59,553 nucleotides of DNA from Rhodocyclaceae bacterium UBA1310 (GTDB lineage: Bacteria; Pseudomonadota; Gammaproteobacteria; Burkholderiales; Rhodocyclaceae), in contig DBTS01000118.1 in the NCBI GenBank assembly GCA_002307175.1, positions 1 to 59,553 of the forward strand, read 5' to 3'. Shown here piece after piece: positions 15,269 through 23,908 of the stretch. Under the pieces are notes generated by a model. It worked only from the letters and a program-made list of their open reading frames with translations. It searched no databases and was not told the origin of the DNA. Position numbers and translations under genes: made by a program. Position 1 is the first letter of the stretch, and every line of letters starts with the position of its first letter.

Positions 15269-16008
15269 TGCGCAGCCATTCCACACAGGGCCTTCGGGCC
15301 ATCGCGCAGCAGACGCCGAGCGGCGGCTTCACCATATTCGGCGCACAAATAGGCACGGGCTTCCGATAGGCGGAAAGTGCGCGCGCCGAGGTTATGCGCA
15401 TCGCTTGCCACGGCAGTAACCCATTCCTGCTCCAGCAGGTAGCGGCTGGCGCTCAGGGCACGTGGGCCAAACTGGCCGAGCAGCGAGCCGCCCGTAAGCT
15501 GCAGGAAACACCCCATATCCACAAACAGCCCCATGCGCTCGGGCTTTTCCATCACGGCCTTGTTGCGCTCGGGGTGCACGATGATGGGGCGGATGCTCTG
15601 GCGCACCAAGTGCAGGATCAACTTATCCGTGCCCAGCGGGATCTGCGCATCCGGCAGCTCCAGCAGCATGGTGCGATAGCCTTCCACCGTGCCGAGGAAT
15701 GGCAGCTCGCCAGCCGCGAGCAGATCGAGCGTGCTGGCATCCAGGCGCACTTCACCCGCAAAGGCAAGCTTCAGCGGAATGTTGTAGACCCGCAGCAGAT
15801 TCACGAAGCGAGAAAACCCGGCCTCAATCGTGGAGCGCGTGTTATCGAAGCGGCCCGGAAACACATGCGGCGTGAGCACAAGGTGCTCCACCCCATCGGC
15901 CACCGCAGCACGCGCCAGATCAAGCGCCTCCTCGGGTGTTTGCGCCCCATCATCCACCCCCGGCAGGAGGTGGCTGTGGATATCAACAATGCCCCAGGCC
16001 GTATCCAT
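15250..16008 (-). CDS. PHP-type protein-tyrosine phosphatase (CpsB/YwqE family)
   Basis: The 252-residue protein carries the metal ligands of the PHP fold: DIHSHLLPGVDDG (about 8-20), LTPHVFPGRFDN, IIVHPERNKAV and AVASDAHN. In Gram-positive capsule systems such enzymes dephosphorylate the tyrosine cluster of the partner autokinase. Here the gene starts at the last base of the Wzc gene (shared base 16008), so it probably replaces the low-molecular-weight phosphatase Wzb. It acts in the cytoplasm. Confidence 0.9.
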   Translation of the reverse strand: MDTAWGIVDIHSHLLPGVDDGAQTPEEALDLARAAVADGVEHLVLTPHVFPGRFDNTRSTIEAGFSRFVNLLRVYNIPLKLAFAGEVRLDASTLDLLAAGELPFLGTVEGYRTMLLELPDAQIPLGTDKLILHLVRQSIRPIIVHPERNKAVMEKPERMGLFVDMGCFLQLTGGSLLGQFGPRALSASRYLLEQEWVTAVASDAHNLGARTFRLSEARAYLCAEYGEAAARRLLRDGPKALCGMAAQCSVAA

Positions 16009-18257
16009 TACGAAGCTTCCTGATGCTTGGCACCGTAACCGTAGTGGTAGCCATACTTATCCTTGCCATAGTACTTGCCACCGTAGCCCGAATATTCGCC
16101 GTAGTAGCGCTGCGATTTCTGGAAATCCAGGTGGTTGATGATCAAGCCCAGCAGCTTGCCACCCGAACGCTTCAGGCGCACAAGGCCCTTGCGCACCAGC
16201 GGCGTGGGCGTACTCATGGCGCGGGCCACAAAGATGGTGCTGGTGGCCATCGGCGAGAGCACCAGCGCATCCGAGACAAGCTCCACGGGGGGCGAATCCA
16301 GGATAATGATGTCATACACCTGGGAGAGCTTGGCCAGCGTTTCCCTGAAGCGCAGCGAGAGGATCAGTTCCAGCGGATGCAGCGGAATATCGCCCACAGG
16401 CATCACATCCAGCGTGGATTTCGGCACGCGGTGAATACATTCCGAAAGCTGCGCCGTACCCGACACCAGATTTGAGAGCCCTTTGGAGCCCGGTGGCAGA
16501 GACAGGCGCACAGCCACCTGCGGCTTACGCATATCCGCATCAATCAGAAGAGTACGCTTGGTTTGAGAATGCGCCAAAGCCAGATTGGTACACGTGGTGG
16601 TTTTGCCTTCGCCCGGCAGGCTGGAAGTCACCAGCACAATCTTGTGCGGCACATCCAGATCCGATAGCAGCACCCCGGTACGCGCCGTGCGCACCGATTC
16701 AGCCAGCACAGAATCCGGTTTATCGAGGAAGGCAGTGACCGCCGTTTTGCCTTCTTTCTCACCCAGCTCAGGCAAAGCCGCCAGCACCGGCACATGCAGC
16801 CGGCGCTCGGCATCTTCCATGCCCTTGATGGTGTTATCCAGCTTATCAAGCAGTAAAGAAACCAGCACCCCGCCGAACAGCCCCAATACAAACGCAATCC
16901 CAACAATCTGAGTTTTCTGAGGCTTCACTGCCACGGTGGGCGGCACCGCCTGATCGACAACCCGCCCGACTGAAGTCTGCAGATCATCGGAAACATTGGT
17001 TTCCTTGGCGCGGTTCATGAACATGTCGTAGAGCTGCTTGTTCGATTGCACTTCGCGATCCAGCACGCCCAACTGGAATTCCTGGCGGTTCTGCGACTGC
17101 ACCGTGGTTTTGGCGCTACCGAGAGCGGCTTCAAAGGCGCGCACGGTATTTTTGGCCGTGTCATACTCGTGCGTAAGGCTATCAGCCACCGCCTGCATCT
17201 GGCGGTTGAGGTTATCGCGTGCCACTTTCAACTGCGATTGCGCCTCGATCATCTTGGTATGCTCGGCGCCATAGCGCTGCCCCAACTCGGCCACCTTGAG
17301 GGCAGCCTCACTCTCCTGCCTCTTGGCATCCGCCACATTGGGGGCACGGATGATGGCCGGCACGGAGGAATAATCGCCATTCTTGATGGCCTTCACCTGA
17401 TTATAGGCACTTTCGGTTTCGGCCAGATGGGTTCTGGCTTCCATCAGGCGCTGGGTGATCTGCGCGATCTGTTCGCCCACCATGGTCTGCGCCGAGCCGG
17501 AGAGCGAAGCAATCCCCTGCTTGTCGCGGTAATCCTGCAAGGCCTGCTCAGAGCTAGCAAGCTTGTCGCGGAGTGACTGCGTACGATCCTGCAGCCAGGT
17601 GTTGGCCTGCTGCGTCATCTTGAAACGGGCCTCGCGATCCGAATCAATGTATTCCCTGGCAACAGTATTTGCCACCAGCGAGGCCAGCTTCGGGTCTTCA
17701 GACTCAAAACTGACTTTCACCAACTGGCTCAGGCGAACCGGCTCCACAGACAACTGACGATTGAAGTGGGACCACGCGCTATTGGCAAGGCGTTCGTCGG
17801 TCCAGGGTTTTTTCTCTTCACCTATCCCCAAAGTCGCCTTCCATTGCGCAAGCTGGCTTTTTTCCGCCAGCCGAGGATCAAACTCTGGCACATCCCATAG
17901 GCGTAGCGCCTTCACCACACGCAAACCCACTTCGCGGGATTTGATGATCTCGACCTGCGTCTGGTAGTGCTCTTTCTGCTCGGTGATGCCGCCGTAGACG
18001 TCATCAATCGAGAGCAGCTTCATAGGCTTCTGCTCAATGAGTACCGTGGCGGTAGAACGATAGACTGGGGTGAGCGCGTAGACAATCGCGGTGGCGACCA
18101 CGGCGATTACAATGCCCAGCGCGAGAATGGCCCACTTGCGCTTGGTAATGCTGCGCCAGTACTCCAGCAGCTCCAGCTTACTTTCTTCAGAGAGCCCCCC
18201 GACGAGGGACTCGAACTTTTCATCATTTTCCGGTGGAATGGCGATAGGGGAATTCAT
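16008..18257 (-). CDS. Wzc-type chain-length determinant and tyrosine autokinase
   Basis: The 749-residue protein has a Wzz domain with a membrane helix at about 42-62, a long periplasmic coiled coil, a second helix near 460-480, and a cytoplasmic BY-kinase: Walker A SSLPGEGKTTTC (about 545-556), A-prime LLIDADMRKP (about 568-577), Walker B IIILDSPP (about 108 residues after Walker A). The C-terminus holds ten tyrosines within about 24 residues (about 716-739), the autophosphorylation cluster. It controls polymer length and export with Wza. Start 18257 is chosen because AGGTG precedes it; an upstream Met in frame lacks a site. Confidence 0.95.
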   Translation of the reverse strand: MNSPIAIPPENDEKFESLVGGLSEESKLELLEYWRSITKRKWAILALGIVIAVVATAIVYALTPVYRSTATVLIEQKPMKLLSIDDVYGGITEQKEHYQTQVEIIKSREVGLRVVKALRLWDVPEFDPRLAEKSQLAQWKATLGIGEEKKPWTDERLANSAWSHFNRQLSVEPVRLSQLVKVSFESEDPKLASLVANTVAREYIDSDREARFKMTQQANTWLQDRTQSLRDKLASSEQALQDYRDKQGIASLSGSAQTMVGEQIAQITQRLMEARTHLAETESAYNQVKAIKNGDYSSVPAIIRAPNVADAKRQESEAALKVAELGQRYGAEHTKMIEAQSQLKVARDNLNRQMQAVADSLTHEYDTAKNTVRAFEAALGSAKTTVQSQNRQEFQLGVLDREVQSNKQLYDMFMNRAKETNVSDDLQTSVGRVVDQAVPPTVAVKPQKTQIVGIAFVLGLFGGVLVSLLLDKLDNTIKGMEDAERRLHVPVLAALPELGEKEGKTAVTAFLDKPDSVLAESVRTARTGVLLSDLDVPHKIVLVTSSLPGEGKTTTCTNLALAHSQTKRTLLIDADMRKPQVAVRLSLPPGSKGLSNLVSGTAQLSECIHRVPKSTLDVMPVGDIPLHPLELILSLRFRETLAKLSQVYDIIILDSPPVELVSDALVLSPMATSTIFVARAMSTPTPLVRKGLVRLKRSGGKLLGLIINHLDFQKSQRYYGEYSGYGGKYYGKDKYGYHYGYGAKHQEAS

Positions 18258-18311
18258 ATATGTGGCACCTGAGATGTGGGGAGGAAACAAACGGCCTGTT
18301 TTTAACCCGGC

Positions 18312-18881
18312 TTAAAAAAAGCTTTCTTCCACGGTGACAATGTCACCAGGGTAGACAGGCGCATTCAGATCCACCTTGAACTGCCGCTGCTGCGGATCAT
18401 CTCCCCGAATCACAAAAAGCTTGCTCAGCGAAGCCCTATCCTTGAAGCCACCGGCCAGCGATGCCGCCTTGCGCACCGTGAGCCCCGGCTGGAACTGATA
18501 GCCCCCCGGCTTATCCACCATGCCATTGATGAAGAAGGGCCGGTATTCCTCCACGGTAACGGACACCCTGGGGTTCACCAGGATGCGCCCCTTGAGCCCT
18601 TCCACCACCATGCGTTCCACTTCACCCAGGGTGCGGCCACGCACGGCCAATTCCCCGAGATTGGGCATAAAGATCGTGCCCGTATCGGTGAGGCGGATCT
18701 TTTCCACACTCAGATCATCCTCACCCAGCACGCGCACCGAGATCACATCCCCTGCGCCGAGCTTGTAGGCCGAAAGAAACTGAGTAACGGAAGACTCCAC
18801 CACGGTGGAACCGACATTCTGTGCGTAACCCAGCAAGGCCCACAGAAACAACACCACACTCACGAACATTCGCTTTGTCAC
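18312..18881 (-). CDS. Polysaccharide export protein (Wza/EpsE-like)
   Basis: This 189-residue protein has a signal peptide (about 1-20), a Poly_export domain YKLGAGDVISVRVLGEDDLS (about 39-58) and an SLBB domain with FFINGMVDKPGGYQF. It is shorter than E. coli Wza and has no lipobox, as in the short EpsE-type exporters. It would form part of the channel through the periplasm and outer membrane, working with Wzc encoded 54 bases downstream. A TGGAGG site precedes the ATG. Confidence 0.93.
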   Translation of the reverse strand: MTKRMFVSVVLFLWALLGYAQNVGSTVVESSVTQFLSAYKLGAGDVISVRVLGEDDLSVEKIRLTDTGTIFMPNLGELAVRGRTLGEVERMVVEGLKGRILVNPRVSVTVEEYRPFFINGMVDKPGGYQFQPGLTVRKAASLAGGFKDRASLSKLFVIRGDDPQQRQFKVDLNAPVYPGDIVTVEESFF

Positions 18882-18910
18882 AGCTAACCTCCAAGCGATT
18901 ATTGGTTTAA

Positions 18911-18930
18911 TTTGATTTGATTTGATTTGA
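18911..18930. repeat. Tandem pentamer TTTGA x4 in the gap before the export gene
   Basis: Four perfect copies of TTTGA (ATCAA on the coding strand) lie between the stop of the outer-membrane barrel gene and the ribosome binding site of the wza-like gene. A change in copy number would alter the spacing of the messenger leader but not a reading frame. Confidence 0.85.
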
Positions 18931-18931
18931 T

Positions 18932-20254
18932 TTAGAACGATGCTTCCAGCTTGAGCAAGGTCAGGTGCCGCAGATAATCGTAAGTATCTTCGGTGGAATG
19001 GCGGCGCGTGTAGTTATATTCGAGGCCAATGCCAAGCCAACGCCGCATGTCGTACATCACTCCAGCCGAATAGGTATTCAGACGATCGCTGCGATCAGAC
19101 CCGGCATAGTGCGAACGCTGATATCCCGCAGCGGCGGTGCTATGGAAATAATTGGTCCAATCGTGCCGCCACGAGACGGAATTGTTCTGGGTTATTACAT
19201 AGCTCACGTTAGCGCCAGAGGGGTCTGTGGCAGAACGCCCGGCCAGGAAATCAACCGTGCTATAGGTAAGCGGCTTCCAGCGGATGGAGGCTTCCCAGGA
19301 GAATCCTGTGAAATCATTGCGAGAGCTGGAATCGAACTGCTTGAACTGCTCGCCGAGCTTGATGGTGCCTGTGGTGGCCGCGGTAACATCCCACTTGGCA
19401 CCGAGCAGGTAGCGATAATCAGTGTTGGTAAGCAGCAGAATATCGTTTTGATAATCGTAGGTGGTACGGCTACCTTCTACGAAAAGCTGGGTTTTTGGTG
19501 CCACCCGGTAGAAGAAACGCGCCCCGAGATTGGTGTTATCCACATCAGCAGATTCGGTGGTGATATGGTTATTCAGATAGCGCTTGTTGCCCACGCCGGC
19601 ATCAAACTCCAGCTTGCCCTTGGCATCTTCCGCACCATAGCGAAAGGTGGCATTGGCCATGAGATCGCGGTGATGATCAGGCGTGGTGGTGGTGCCGGAA
19701 CTGCGATCCGTGGAGCCTAGCGGATCGTGCACATCCATATAGGCCAAGCCCCAGGCAAGACTCGCCCGCCCCGTAAAGACATTTGAGGCGTTGAAGAGGA
19801 GATTATTGGTATTGGTGTTGTTGGCATCGTAATCCGGATAGCGCCGATAATCACCAAGATAGGCCAACGCATAGCTATCGGCACGATGCAGCACCTCCGC
19901 CGCCACAGTGGGGCGAACACCAAAGTAGCTGGAAGAAGCAGCACTCGCCGCGTTGGACTGGGTGACATTATCGTCATACCCATAATCCGTGGCGACATCA
20001 GCATAAATATTCACACCACCGGCACGAATGGGATTTTTCTGACGGGAGGTGCCGATTGGAATCCCGCTGGATTCGTAGGCGCTTCCCGCGATCGAATTAG
20101 CGGGGTTTTTCACCGCCGACGAAGAGGGCGGCAGGGATTCTGCCGTACCGGCTGGCACAGCGTCTGCGGCGTCTTCAGCCCAGGCGGGGGCCACACTGGC
20201 TGCGCCCAGCCCCACCATTGCCGCCATGATCAAGAAAAGCTGTTTTTGTTTCAT
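18932..20254 (-). CDS. Outer-membrane beta-barrel protein of the exopolysaccharide locus
   Basis: The 440-residue protein has a signal peptide ending SVAPAWA, a Ser/Pro-rich linker and then a long series of alternating amphipathic strands rich in Tyr, Asp and Asn, finishing in the C-terminal aromatic signature KLEASF. This fits the putative beta-barrel porin 2 / EpsL class found in polysaccharide loci, possibly a secretion pore or envelope support. Start 20254 is chosen because GGGAGG lies six bases upstream; the longer frame adds residues that spoil the signal peptide. Confidence 0.88.
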   Translation of the reverse strand: MKQKQLFLIMAAMVGLGAASVAPAWAEDAADAVPAGTAESLPPSSSAVKNPANSIAGSAYESSGIPIGTSRQKNPIRAGGVNIYADVATDYGYDDNVTQSNAASAASSSYFGVRPTVAAEVLHRADSYALAYLGDYRRYPDYDANNTNTNNLLFNASNVFTGRASLAWGLAYMDVHDPLGSTDRSSGTTTTPDHHRDLMANATFRYGAEDAKGKLEFDAGVGNKRYLNNHITTESADVDNTNLGARFFYRVAPKTQLFVEGSRTTYDYQNDILLLTNTDYRYLLGAKWDVTAATTGTIKLGEQFKQFDSSSRNDFTGFSWEASIRWKPLTYSTVDFLAGRSATDPSGANVSYVITQNNSVSWRHDWTNYFHSTAAAGYQRSHYAGSDRSDRLNTYSAGVMYDMRRWLGIGLEYNYTRRHSTEDTYDYLRHLTLLKLEASF

Positions 20255-20358
20255 TACTGCCTCCCAGGGGTAGGGTTTGCGCGGCAACCACACGCCATGA
20301 CATCGTGCCACATCGATTATTTATACGGCATGCTGAATACCCGTTGGCGCATGCTTCG

Positions 20359-21828
20359 CTACGCTGCTAATGATCGCGCTTTTTTTCCACTGCGGAGAGG
20401 AACTATTACCCAAACCAGACTCAAAACCACCACAAAAGTGAGTGCGTTAGCCGGAATCTGCAGATTGAAATCGACAAAACTGTGAATAATGATGCATAAC
20501 AACGCCATTGCCACCGCAAATGCCATACCGCGATTCAATCTCGGCTGATGCTGCCCATACAGGCGGGCCACGCGCCACAAGGTGAGCAACACCACTGTGG
20601 CCAGCAGCCCCAGCCCCACCCAACCGGTATCCACCGCGATTTCAACATAATCATTATGGGTGTGATCAAAATAGCCATACCATTCGGATTGCTTGAAGCG
20701 CGGAAACACCGTGTAGTAATTGCCGCCGCCAAAGCCTAGCCAGGGGCGCTCTTTCACTGCCGCCAAACTCCAGCGGGCGGAAACAGTACGCGCCTCAAGC
20801 GATTCTTCCGAGAACTGACGGGCCTGCCGCTCCTGCTCGGATACCACAGTACCCTGCAGGCGGGAAACCACCTTATCCATCCCCACCCACTGCCCGATGA
20901 TCAGCGAATCCACCACCACGAGGCTGGCCACCAGCCAGAATGCCGTGCGGCGCAAACGCGGGCTGCGCAGCATCGTTACCCCACCAACCAGCAGAAGCGA
21001 CATAAAGAAAGCCGCATTACCCGCGCGCGAATGGCTCAACACCAAGGCAATCACCATCACCACCAGCATCAGGCGCACCCACATCTTGCGGGACAGCACA
21101 AATTTCAGCAGGCTCACCAACTGGCTGCGCCAGGAAGGCGTGCGGGCATCATCAGAACCGTGCATCCGCGCGAACATCAGGCCGACACCCACGGAGAGGC
21201 AGATTTCCATATACCCTGCCAGATGATCCCAATTCGCAAAAGTGCCCGTGGCACGATTGCCCTGATCAAACGGCATGAAGAAATACACATACTGCGCCCG
21301 CGAGGCATACAGCAAAATGGCAATCCATGCCTGCAGAATACCGGCCCCTACAATCGTGCCCGCCAGAATCAGCACCCGCCTTTCACTGCGCACCAGCAGC
21401 AGGCTCAGCGCAAAACCGGCCACATACGCCAGCGTGGCAACGAGATATTGCTGCGTATTAAAGGCATCCACCGCAACCGTGCGCAGCGAATCCCCACCGG
21501 GCGCTACAGCCGCCAGAAAGCCCTGGGGCAGCGGCAACACCTGCACACATAGCAAGCCTGCAAACAGGCCCATCAAGCCCAAAGGCCACGCCCCGGCACC
21601 CAGACGGCGCCACCAGGATTCACCATGCCATGCCAATACAGAAACGGTCAGCAGCAGCACTGCCCATAAGGCACTGGCAAGCAAGCCCAAAGCCCAACTA
21701 CGATTACTTGCCAGCGGGATCGGCGCCCACACCAGAACCATCAAAAAAGCCGCAAACAGGTACTTTTCCAATCGGGAAGACGTATTCTCACCCGGCATGC
21801 GAACACCTGACCGCCCCGAAATCATCAC
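20359..21828 (-). CDS. O-antigen ligase/polymerase-family membrane protein (Wzy_C)
   Basis: The 489-residue protein has about 12 membrane helices and the large periplasmic loop typical of Wzy/WaaL proteins, with ARWSLAAVKERPWLGFGGGN and the motif HTHNDYVEIAVDTGWVGLG. It would polymerise repeat units or ligate glycans at the periplasmic face. A second, unrelated-looking Wzy candidate lies at 29637-30878, so this one may be a ligase or serve another polymer. The upstream gene ends with its own terminator (21849-21872), so this gene may start a separate transcript. Confidence 0.9.
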   Translation of the reverse strand: MMISGRSGVRMPGENTSSRLEKYLFAAFLMVLVWAPIPLASNRSWALGLLASALWAVLLLTVSVLAWHGESWWRRLGAGAWPLGLMGLFAGLLCVQVLPLPQGFLAAVAPGGDSLRTVAVDAFNTQQYLVATLAYVAGFALSLLLVRSERRVLILAGTIVGAGILQAWIAILLYASRAQYVYFFMPFDQGNRATGTFANWDHLAGYMEICLSVGVGLMFARMHGSDDARTPSWRSQLVSLLKFVLSRKMWVRLMLVVMVIALVLSHSRAGNAAFFMSLLLVGGVTMLRSPRLRRTAFWLVASLVVVDSLIIGQWVGMDKVVSRLQGTVVSEQERQARQFSEESLEARTVSARWSLAAVKERPWLGFGGGNYYTVFPRFKQSEWYGYFDHTHNDYVEIAVDTGWVGLGLLATVVLLTLWRVARLYGQHQPRLNRGMAFAVAMALLCIIIHSFVDFNLQIPANALTFVVVLSLVWVIVPLRSGKKARSLAA

Positions 21829-21848
21829 AGAAAACCACCATTCGATAA

Positions 21849-21872
21849 AAAAAGGCAGCCCAGGCTGCCTTT
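21849..21872 (-). terminator. Rho-independent terminator after the glycine-rich protein gene
   Basis: AAAGGCAGCC and GGCTGCCTTT form a ten-pair stem with a two-base centre. On the minus strand it is followed by a run of T. It separates the glycine-rich protein gene from the Wzy-type gene. Confidence 0.88.
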
Positions 21873-21886
21873 CTCATCTGCAGCCA

Positions 21887-22423
21887 TCAGCTACGGCTCA
21901 CCGAGCCGCCACCGCCGCCGCCATAGGAAGGTGCGTTGAACGTGGGGCCGGCGCCGCCAGCGCCGCCGAACCCGGCGGCACCACCTGCACCTGTAGGACC
22001 AGCACCGGTCGCCGGCAGAGTAGCGGGGTCTGCCCCAGCCGCCACGGCCGCGCCAATGATTTCAGCTGACTTATCGGGGGATACTTTCAGTGCGCAAACC
22101 ACCACATCCTTCGCAGAGGTCGCCCCTGAGGCAACCACCGCCCCGGCCGTGGCAGCACCTGCATCGCCACCCGCACCGATAACGGCGGCCACAGCCGGGC
22201 AGGGCGCTACACCACCATGCACCAAGGCCCCCGCGAGAAGGCTGACATCCACCTTCTTCAGCAAGTGATCACGCGCTACGGTGATGGCGGGATCGTGGCG
22301 CAACTGCTCGGCCACGGTTTTATCCAGATCAGAACCACCAATCTCCGACGCTGCCATGGATGCACCTGCACCGCAGGCCAGCCCAAGTACAAGGGCTTTC
22401 GCCAACTTATTGATCTTTGCCAT
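21887..22423 (-). CDS. Secreted glycine-rich protein of unknown function
   Basis: The 178-residue protein has a signal peptide (about 1-25, ending SMA), an Ala-rich middle with two cysteines (APCPAVAAV and VVVCALK), and a low-complexity C-terminal tail rich in Gly, Ala and Pro that ends in YGGGGGGSVSRS. I do not recognise a family. It is flanked by its own terminator and by a 190-base gap, so it is probably transcribed alone inside the polysaccharide locus and may be abundant. A role as an extracellular or matrix protein is inference. AGGAGG precedes the ATG. Confidence 0.8.
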   Translation of the reverse strand: MAKINKLAKALVLGLACGAGASMAASEIGGSDLDKTVAEQLRHDPAITVARDHLLKKVDVSLLAGALVHGGVAPCPAVAAVIGAGGDAGAATAGAVVASGATSAKDVVVCALKVSPDKSAEIIGAAVAAGADPATLPATGAGPTGAGGAAGFGGAGGAGPTFNAPSYGGGGGGSVSRS

Positions 22424-22571
22424 GATTACCTCCTGAAGTCCACTAATCGCGCAATCTAATGTTAAGTTAGCAACTAAGCCAAGCCAGCGTCAATGACGAA
22501 TGAAACCAAATGAGGACATACGTCACACTTTCACGATACATTCATCCCGCTGAGCGGAGATTACCCACGAT

Positions 22572-22580
22572 CCCCCCCCC
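22572..22580. repeat. Run of nine C in the gap upstream of the glycine-rich protein gene
   Basis: The homopolymer (G9 on the coding strand) lies between the stop of the WcaI-like gene and the glycine-rich protein gene, about 150 bases before its start. In a promoter region, a change in tract length could alter element spacing. Confidence 0.8.
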
Positions 22581-22613
22581 AAAACTTTCCCTAACGGGCA
22601 GGCCGATTGCATA

Positions 22614-23903
22614 TTAATCTACTGCGACGCCAACTGTCGAAGGGCGATCTTGCCCACATAGGCAGAGCAATTCCGCCTCATAACGTCGCAACACAACATC
22701 GCGATCCAGGTTCTGCTCGGCATACTGCCGGCCGGCCTGCCCAAGTGCTTTTCTGAGGCCGGCATCATCAGCCAGACGCACAATCGCTTCTGCCAGCGCC
22801 AGCGCATCCTCAGGTGGCACCACCAGACCACATTGCGCCACCACCTCAGCCACCTCCGTGCCGAGGTGTGCGGTAGCCACCACCGGGCGGGCACTCGCAA
22901 GCATGCCGGTAAGCTTGGAGGGCATCACCAGATCAGCCGCATCTGCGCGCTGCGGCAACAAATGAATATCCGCCGTTGCCAGCAATTCAGATAGACGCTC
23001 GGCTGGCTGCAGGGGCAGCAGGCGCACATTCGGCAAACCGGCGCAAAGCGCCTCGAACCGCTCGCGGCCCACGCCCTGCCCGCAGAAAATAAAAACAACA
23101 TCTTTACGACCCTGAGCCAGCAAAGCTGCGACCTCGGGCAAAATCTCCAGCCCCTGCTTGGTGCCCATGTTGCCGGAATACAGCGCCACTACCGCATCAG
23201 CCGGAATGGAAAGCTCCTCGCGATAGCCACACTGCGCAGCAGCAGGCGTGCGACCCAAACAGCCCTGCTCTGCAAAACCTGCCAGATTCACCCAGTTAGG
23301 GAAAAGCAGTGCCTTATCTTCAGCCACTCCCTTGGCGCGAGCCAGCGCAAGCATGCGCCGTGAAATCGTGCTGACCGAATCAAAGCGCCGCAGCACAAAA
23401 CGCTCCACAGCCAGCGCCAGCAACCGCAGGCGAGGATTTTTCAGCAGCCCCAGCTCAAAAGCAGCATCCACCTCGTAATCCTGAATATGGATACAGGCTT
23501 TCGCGCCGCTAAGCCGCGCCACCAGCCATGCCGCAGGCGCACACATCAGAGAGGGTGCCGCCACCCACACCACATCGGGGCGCCAGAAAATCTGCCGCAA
23601 CAGCACAGGGAAGCTGGTTACCGCGAATGAAGCCAGATGCAAAAGCCTTTTGGCACCTGTTACCTTTTTCGGCACCCACAGCGGACAACGCCACACCGGA
23701 TACCCACTCAGAGATGCCGGCTCACGCCGATACCACCGCGCAGAATACGGTGCATCCACCTGCCATGCAGGATAATACGGCGGAGCCGTCACCACCCGCA
23801 ACTCATGCCCCTGGGCTGCCAGCCAACTCGCCATTTCGCCGGTGTATTTTCCGATGCCGGTTAATTCCGGGGAAAAATTTATGCCGTAGACCAAAATCTT
23901 CAT
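22614..23903 (-). CDS. WcaI-like glycosyltransferase (GT4)
   Basis: The 429-residue protein begins MKILVYGINFSPELTGIGKY and continues VVTAPPYYPAWQV, the N-terminal pattern of the colanic-acid WcaI family. The GT-B C-terminal half has VALYSGNMGTKQGLEIL (about 233-249) and the donor-site region near LLPQRADAADLVMPSKLTGML. It adds a sugar to the lipid-linked repeat unit at the cytoplasmic membrane face; the sugar is unknown. It follows the FAD oxidoreductase gene by five bases. Confidence 0.9.
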   Translation of the reverse strand: MKILVYGINFSPELTGIGKYTGEMASWLAAQGHELRVVTAPPYYPAWQVDAPYSARWYRREPASLSGYPVWRCPLWVPKKVTGAKRLLHLASFAVTSFPVLLRQIFWRPDVVWVAAPSLMCAPAAWLVARLSGAKACIHIQDYEVDAAFELGLLKNPRLRLLALAVERFVLRRFDSVSTISRRMLALARAKGVAEDKALLFPNWVNLAGFAEQGCLGRTPAAAQCGYREELSIPADAVVALYSGNMGTKQGLEILPEVAALLAQGRKDVVFIFCGQGVGRERFEALCAGLPNVRLLPLQPAERLSELLATADIHLLPQRADAADLVMPSKLTGMLASARPVVATAHLGTEVAEVVAQCGLVVPPEDALALAEAIVRLADDAGLRKALGQAGRQYAEQNLDRDVVLRRYEAELLCLCGQDRPSTVGVAVD

Positions 23904-23908
23904 AACCG

